Positions 48,194-52,766 of a stretch of DNA of 52,766 nucleotides are shown here, one piece after another. The stretch is taken from positions 1 to 52,766 of the forward strand of contig JBBPSI010000175.1 of assembly GCA_038093515.1 (NCBI GenBank), read 5' to 3'. The notes under the pieces were generated by a model. That model had not been told where the DNA came from and did not search any database. It saw nothing but the letters and a program-made list of their open reading frames with translations. The stretch comes from Butyriboletus loyo (Eukaryota > Basidiomycota > Agaricomycetes > Boletales > Boletaceae). The translations under genes and the position numbers were made by a program. Position 1 is the first letter of the stretch, and every line of letters begins with the position of its first letter.

Positions 48194-49675
48194 GCTATCA
48201 AGTTGTAACTTGCTCGATGCACCAATTTGCCATTTGAGGAGTTGCTTTTATGTCGCCAGAGACGGAGCAGCCATAATCAAGCTCCCCTCAGTCAAGTGTC
48301 TATAACGAAGAAAACAAGCGGGCTGTGCCATTTGTCACGTAAGTCATAACAATCCAAGAAACTTAGTAACACGCTGTGCAGCTACGTCGTGAAAGTGAAA
48401 CCGGGGGAACCTTCGTGACCCCATTGATTCATTCAAAGTGGTCTCAAATCGGACACCTCCGGAAGCAGCGGTCGTAGATACAACGAAAAGTCGTTCACAT
48501 ACTAGTGGCAACGACGATATATTCAATGCGGATTCCCAACCTGAAGTTACACCAACCTGCTGGCAGTGAATCTATCAGGCCCATGATCTGGGGTATTTCT
48601 GTTGCAACCCGATTCTGATTCCTATTCAGGTCGGTTCCGAGTATGTAGATATTCTTTGTTTCTTTTCTATTTCGCTAATATCACAAAGTCTACCCTATGG
48701 ATCTCTGGCGGACATTAATTTGGCAGGTACATATGGTCCGTTCTCCCTGTGCACGCATGTCAGTGTCAGTGTCTCCAGGCAAGACGACACGACCTATCTG
48801 AACCCAGACTGGAGTACCGCTATTGCAGCCCAGTGAGCACAACTAGCACTACGACCATGGCAAATAGGGGCAACACAACTGACAGACAAAGCAGTGTGGT
48901 ATCGTCAGGGTTGAACACATTAGTGGTCCACATGCCGCCCTCGCCGGAAACGTACACACGCACCAGAACGTTGCAATGCCAGTAGCTGTCACGCAGCATC
49001 GACGTGACCAAAGTCTAAACATTGAAGGTCGTGCCAATCCATGCAAAGATCCATATTTCATCAAGATGTCCGTTCCGAAATCGCCTGTGCGGGAAAGTAT
49101 GTCCGAGACACTCCGGATTCTCTACCTCCCTTCACGCCTATGTCAGGTGGGAAACTACTACTTACGGGACCTGCACAAGACAGAGAGGATCGGGGTCTTT
49201 CTCCCTCTCACAAAGGTCCTCTTGTCAGATAATCATGTGAGTCAACCGCCGGCCGTGGTCTCACTGATGTCGCTCAGCTGGAAGTGTGCCACTGGCAGTT
49301 ACACAGCTTTCGAGGTCTATGTGCCCGCTGGTGAAATTGCCCCCGCATTTCGTGTTGTCGGCTCGGGTGCATGGAGTTGTGGTCGAGGTTTTTCGTTCCT
49401 CATCAGTCGATGGTAGGAGGTGTTGGATTGCAGTAGACGAGTGGGTAAGCCCATCGTCAACCACCGAGCGATTTCCTAGTATTTCCATGCTCTCGCGTAC
49501 GTTGGTTTTCAGCGTCGTTTTCGCTTATCCCACTGCGGTAGCTGCAATGACAGATTCCCCTTTCTCGCACTATGTGCAATCTATACATACATTTGCACCG
49601 TGTCGATACTCGTAGGTGGGAATCAATGAGATACAACAATTCATCCTCCCAATGCACTGACTCATGACCGCATCT
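48194..49675. other. unresolved region, possible fragments of a membrane protein on the minus strand
   Basis: A minus-strand frame (48820-49011) ends in a clear hydrophobic helix (LLCLSVVLPLFAMVVVLVVL) preceded by a short extracellular-like segment. Other minus frames (48344-48526, 49261-49488) have mild coding character but no splice chain that I could support. Competing plus-strand frames (48976-49416) lack motifs. Confidence 0.3.
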
Positions 49676-50587
49676 TCAATACTTGAAGTACTTCTCAAGA
49701 TCCTCTACCAGCTTCCACAACCTTCCACCCTCCAAGTTCTTCAGCGTCTCCGCTTCGGACGGGGAAAATGCATCCAGCGCAAACTTTACCCTCCCCGCAA
49801 CCGCGAAATCGAGAAAAGAGGGCTCCTCACCAAGCGCGAACGGCCCACCTGGTGTCCCTTCCTCCGCGTCGTCCTGACGGACATACAGCGCCGTCACCTT
49901 GCGCCATGCATCCCTGATCGCCTCGGTGCCCTGCCTCACTCGCTCCGCACGGTCTTCCGGACTCGCAGAACAAGCATCGAACAGTGTCGTCCACTGCTCA
50001 CCATGGCGTGTGGTACGTCTCTGATGATAGTATGCCTTGCTGACCGGATTGAGGCATTCCATGGTCAGGACGACAAACACGAGACGTGGTGCAAGGTCGC
50101 GCTGGGTACCATAGGTCTTGCCAGCACCCAGTGCACCGGCACCGATGCTGGCACTTGTATGCGAAGCCGGGTCCACGCTCGCTCTACCTCCTGGGACAAA
50201 CGAGAATACATCCTCAACCGCTTCCACTGCCGCACGGGCCGTGGGACTCGACACTTTTGGTGTCTCAGGGTACGTCTCATCCAAGTACGTCGCGATCTCG
50301 AGGGAATCCACGATAAGAGCGCCCGTGTTTGGGTCCTCGATCGCAGGCAGGGTGTATGGTGGCTGTGTGATGCCTTTGGATTGGAGCAGCCCCGCGATGT
50401 CTGGGAGCTCGACCCAGACGGTCGTGAATGATAATTGTTTGTATCCGAGGCAATATCTGACGAGGTGGTGTTGATCAATGAGACTTCAGTGTTGGACATC
50501 GACAACTGGTAGGAAGTTGAATGCGTACCTCGCCTTCATGGTATTCGGGGACCAGGGACGGCCCGGAGTGATGCATGGAATATCATA
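49676..50587 (-). CDS. glutathione S-transferase, fungal Ure2p/GST-FuA-like type, with altered N-terminus
   Basis: Two exons, 50530-adjacent first exon 50529-50587 and 49676-50456, join in frame (840 nt, 279 aa) from an ATG at 50587. The N-terminal thioredoxin-like domain is recognisable by WSPNTMKAR (glutathione-site region), TTVWVELPDI, YTLPAIEDP and DSLEIATYLDETYPETPK. The helical C-terminal domain follows (PFALGEEPSFLDFAVAGRVK) to the terminal KYFKY. Such enzymes conjugate glutathione to electrophiles or act as etherases in wood-decay fungi, in the cytosol. A better first strand, MSLTEQKPIILYDI, starts at 50621 but is one base out of frame, at an AAA/TTT run at 50579-50581. Either the gene lost its first beta-strand, or the extra base is an error. 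Everything after that point is intact. Confidence 0.8.
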
Positions 50588-50621
50588 CAGGATGATAGGT
50601 TTCTGTTCAGTGAGTGACATG

Positions 50622-51660
50622 GTTCTAACGCCAAGGGCTCAGTTCCGCAGCCTTTTAAGGGTTTGTAGTACCTTGTTAGCGTTGCGAGCATGTTCGGTTC
50701 ATTATTGCTGGTGGAGCTTTACGTCCGTTAACGTACGGAGTCATCACTTCCGAGACACCGATTTTGATATGCATGGATGAATGTATTGGGATATACTACC
50801 CATAGTATTAGTTTCTGGCATGTACTTACAAAGATCCTGATATCGTAACCTTATGAGCCTGCTTTGATGGCTGACCCTAGGGAATTTGAACCATAGATCT
50901 TGACCGAAAAATGACCCAATTAGGAAATAGGGTTCCCTATATGGAAACACTGCTCTGAATATGAATATTATCATTGGTATATACTGTAGATCTATGAAGA
51001 TTTGATCAAGTTATGAGAAAAATAGAAATAATATGTATCAATGTATTTTGAGATTGTGGCTGTAGTAGAAGGGGCATCCTGGCCGCCCATGTGTACACAG
51101 CGCACTTTTGCTTATGTAAGCATCCCAAGTAGTCTACTTGCACGAAAATCCAACAAAACTACTACACTCTGGCTACACATACTAGACATTTGGTAATGAA
51201 AAATGCGCCATAATTATATGATAATGTGTATGATAAGTGTAGCAAAAAGCATAGTAAAATGGTGTGGAGGGAGCAACGACGAGCCGAAGGCGAGGAGTTG
51301 CAGTGATTAGTACTGCGTGAGTGGGGATTTTACCACAGGTAACAGGACTGAGGGCATCCAAGCTGTCAATCCATCCTGTTTCGTCCCCAGGGGGACTCAT
51401 CAGACCTTGGTGATAGTGAACGTCAGAAAGCCGACGCACCGTTTATATATCTAGCGATACGGTGCACGGACCAAGCATATTATTACGAAGTGTGAGAGAA
51501 AGTAAGGACGTATCTGGAGCATTGCGTTATTGCGTGGGATACGGTCTCACGAGAAGACACAGGGACCTGGTTGCCTGGGTGACAATCAGTTAATTTCTGC
51601 TCGCTTACTACGCAGTTCTAGACCTCTGGGCCGACATGCCGTATGACGTCATGATCTAGA
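50622..51660. other. AT-rich intergenic region
   Basis: Upstream of the GST. From about 50760 the sequence turns AT-rich with no coding frames of interest. No gene or RNA is recognised. Confidence 0.4.
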
Positions 51661-51895
51661 CCCTCGGCCCCTTCGGGCCGGCAGTAACCCCCATGCCGGG
51701 GGTGGCCGCTTGATAATCCTAACCGAAGTAGCCGGTTCAATAGCTGACCGGTGTTCAGTTGCCTAAAAGGCCGAGTTGCCGGATGCCGGACTATTCCCAC
51801 GCCACATTACGTGGTTGGTTCTGCACGGCCCGAAGGCCGGGGGTCCCGGGTATAGCCGGTTAGGAGGAAACAAAAAAAGCGAAGCTTTTTTGGTT
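51661..51895. other. GC-rich hairpin cluster, possible mitochondrial-derived segment
   Basis: Several perfect stem-loops sit close together. One is CGGCCC-CTTC-GGGCCG at 51665-51680, one is ACCCCC-ATGCC-GGGGGT at 51687-51703, one is CGGCC-CGAA-GGCCG at 51826-51839, and an A/T stem with a GAA loop (AAAAAGC..GCTTTTT) lies at about 51874-51890. Flanks are AT-rich. Dense GC hairpins in AT-rich DNA are typical of fungal mitochondrial genomes, so this may be a nuclear copy of mitochondrial DNA, or a structured RNA or mobile element. No rRNA or tRNA core could be recognised. Confidence 0.45.
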
Positions 51896-52199
51896 GGATA
51901 TGAGGTATTTGAAAACTGAGAGCTGTAGAAAAACAGATAACAGTGGGGTCTTTACTTAGGACCTCACACCTGTTTCGTCATATGACTCATCAGATCTGTT
52001 TTTGGTCATCGAACGATTGATGGCACGAACCTTGCTTTTATAGGCGCAATCTTGGTCCATGCGCGGTTACCTTGCGATAAGCTGATAGCAAAAATAGATA
52101 GCAAAAATAGAAAGAAGACACGTCACCGGATCTCCGTCATAGCTGCGTTTCCCTAGCGACTTTAATCTCTGTGTGACGTGGGAGTGGTTCCTATCCATA

Positions 52200-52766
52200 T
52201 TACCTCGGCAGGATGACCCATCCTGCAAAACACTCATTTCACCCTCTGCTGAACATGTTCTCACTCCTTTTGCAGTCACTTGCTACTCTATTCAACCCAT
52301 CCTGCAGTTGATGATCGCTTTACACATTAACTGATCACTAGGCCATCCTGCCACATGCATCTTTCACCCTCTCTCTTGCATAACCATGCTTCTTTTTCAG
52401 TTGCTTGCTGCCCTATTTACCCCATTCTGCAGTCAATGATTACTTCACGTGTTAACTGATCACTGGGCCATCCTGCCACACATATCTTTTATACTCTGCC
52501 TTGTCTTTCCTTGCTTCTCTTGTGGTTGCTTGCTGCCCTATTTACCCCATTCTGCAGTCAATGATTACTTCACGTGTTAACTGATCACTGGGCCATCCTG
52601 CCACACACATCTTTCATTCTCTGCTTCACACATCCTCACTGCTTTTGCAGTTACTTGCCTGGATGTCAACTGATCACACCAAGGGCATCCTGCTACTATT
52701 CACTTTGGTTGTCATTTGGCTTTGTGCCTACTTGTTTTGGTTGATGATCAGTTAACATGTTAACTT
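52200..52766. repeat. tandem repeat, unit about 125 bp
   Basis: A unit containing TTGCTTGCTGCCCTATTT, CCCATTCTGCAGTCAATGAT, GTTAACTGATCACTGGGCCA and TCCTGCCACAC recurs with a 125-bp period: near-identical copies begin at about 52401 and 52526, a diverged copy at about 52275, and a degenerate partial copy runs from about 52645 to the window edge. There is no coding capacity. It may continue beyond the window. Confidence 0.8.

Noticed and set aside
48976..49416. 146-codon plus-strand frame considered as a gene
   Set aside because: No domain, no intron pattern and competition with a minus-strand transmembrane segment; evidence is too weak for either.

Overview
The window looks like a stretch of nuclear DNA from a filamentous basidiomycete, probably an Agaricomycete. 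Protein-coding genes are split by many short GT..AG introns of about 50-70 nt, both strands are used, and the recognisable families are fungal: a KA1-domain polarity kinase, a Rab geranylgeranyltransferase beta subunit, SUMO, a white-rot style GST, a BBE-type FAD oxidase and a tiny Cys-rich metallothionein. Assignment to an order such as Cantharellales is only a guess.

Layout. 1-1225: the 3' end of a retroelement gag-like zinc-knuckle ORF, a polypurine tract, and two LTR-like sequences facing each other as a ~700 bp imperfect palindrome. 2-10 kb: a histidine acid phosphatase-like gene (-), RabGGTase beta/Bet2 (-), an uncertain small gene (-) and a 380-aa unknown (+). 10-18 kb: a secreted FAD oxidase (+), an AlkB-like dioxygenase (+) and a 1058-aa multi-pass membrane protein (+). 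19-23.5 kb: a 1275-aa Kin1/MARK-type kinase (-). 24-28 kb: a graveyard holding a short-chain dehydrogenase pseudogene (-), a GH16 glucanase relic (+) and a possible membrane-protein fragment. 28-34 kb: SUMO (-), a 1307-aa coiled-coil/proline-rich protein (-) and a 35-aa metallothionein split over three exons (-). 35-45 kb: one very large Ser/Thr-rich gene of about 3000 codons (-). 45-48 kb: a partly resolved unknown gene (-). 49.7-50.6 kb: a GST (-) with a one-base disturbance at its N-terminus. 51.6-51.9 kb: GC-rich hairpins in AT-rich DNA that resemble mitochondrial sequence. 52.2 kb to the edge: a ~125 bp tandem repeat.

There is no operon logic. Housekeeping genes (prenylation of Rab proteins, sumoylation, polarity kinase, DNA/RNA demethylase-like enzyme) are mixed with environment-facing ones (FAD oxidase, GST, metallothionein). 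Gene structures were joined by hand, and for most multi-exon genes every splice junction keeps the reading frame. I saw no convincing multi-gene novel system. The strongest less-expected items are the cryptic metallothionein with its repeat-rich upstream region, the inverted LTR pair, the altered phosphatase active site, the GST frameshift, the giant unknown gene and the hairpin cluster.
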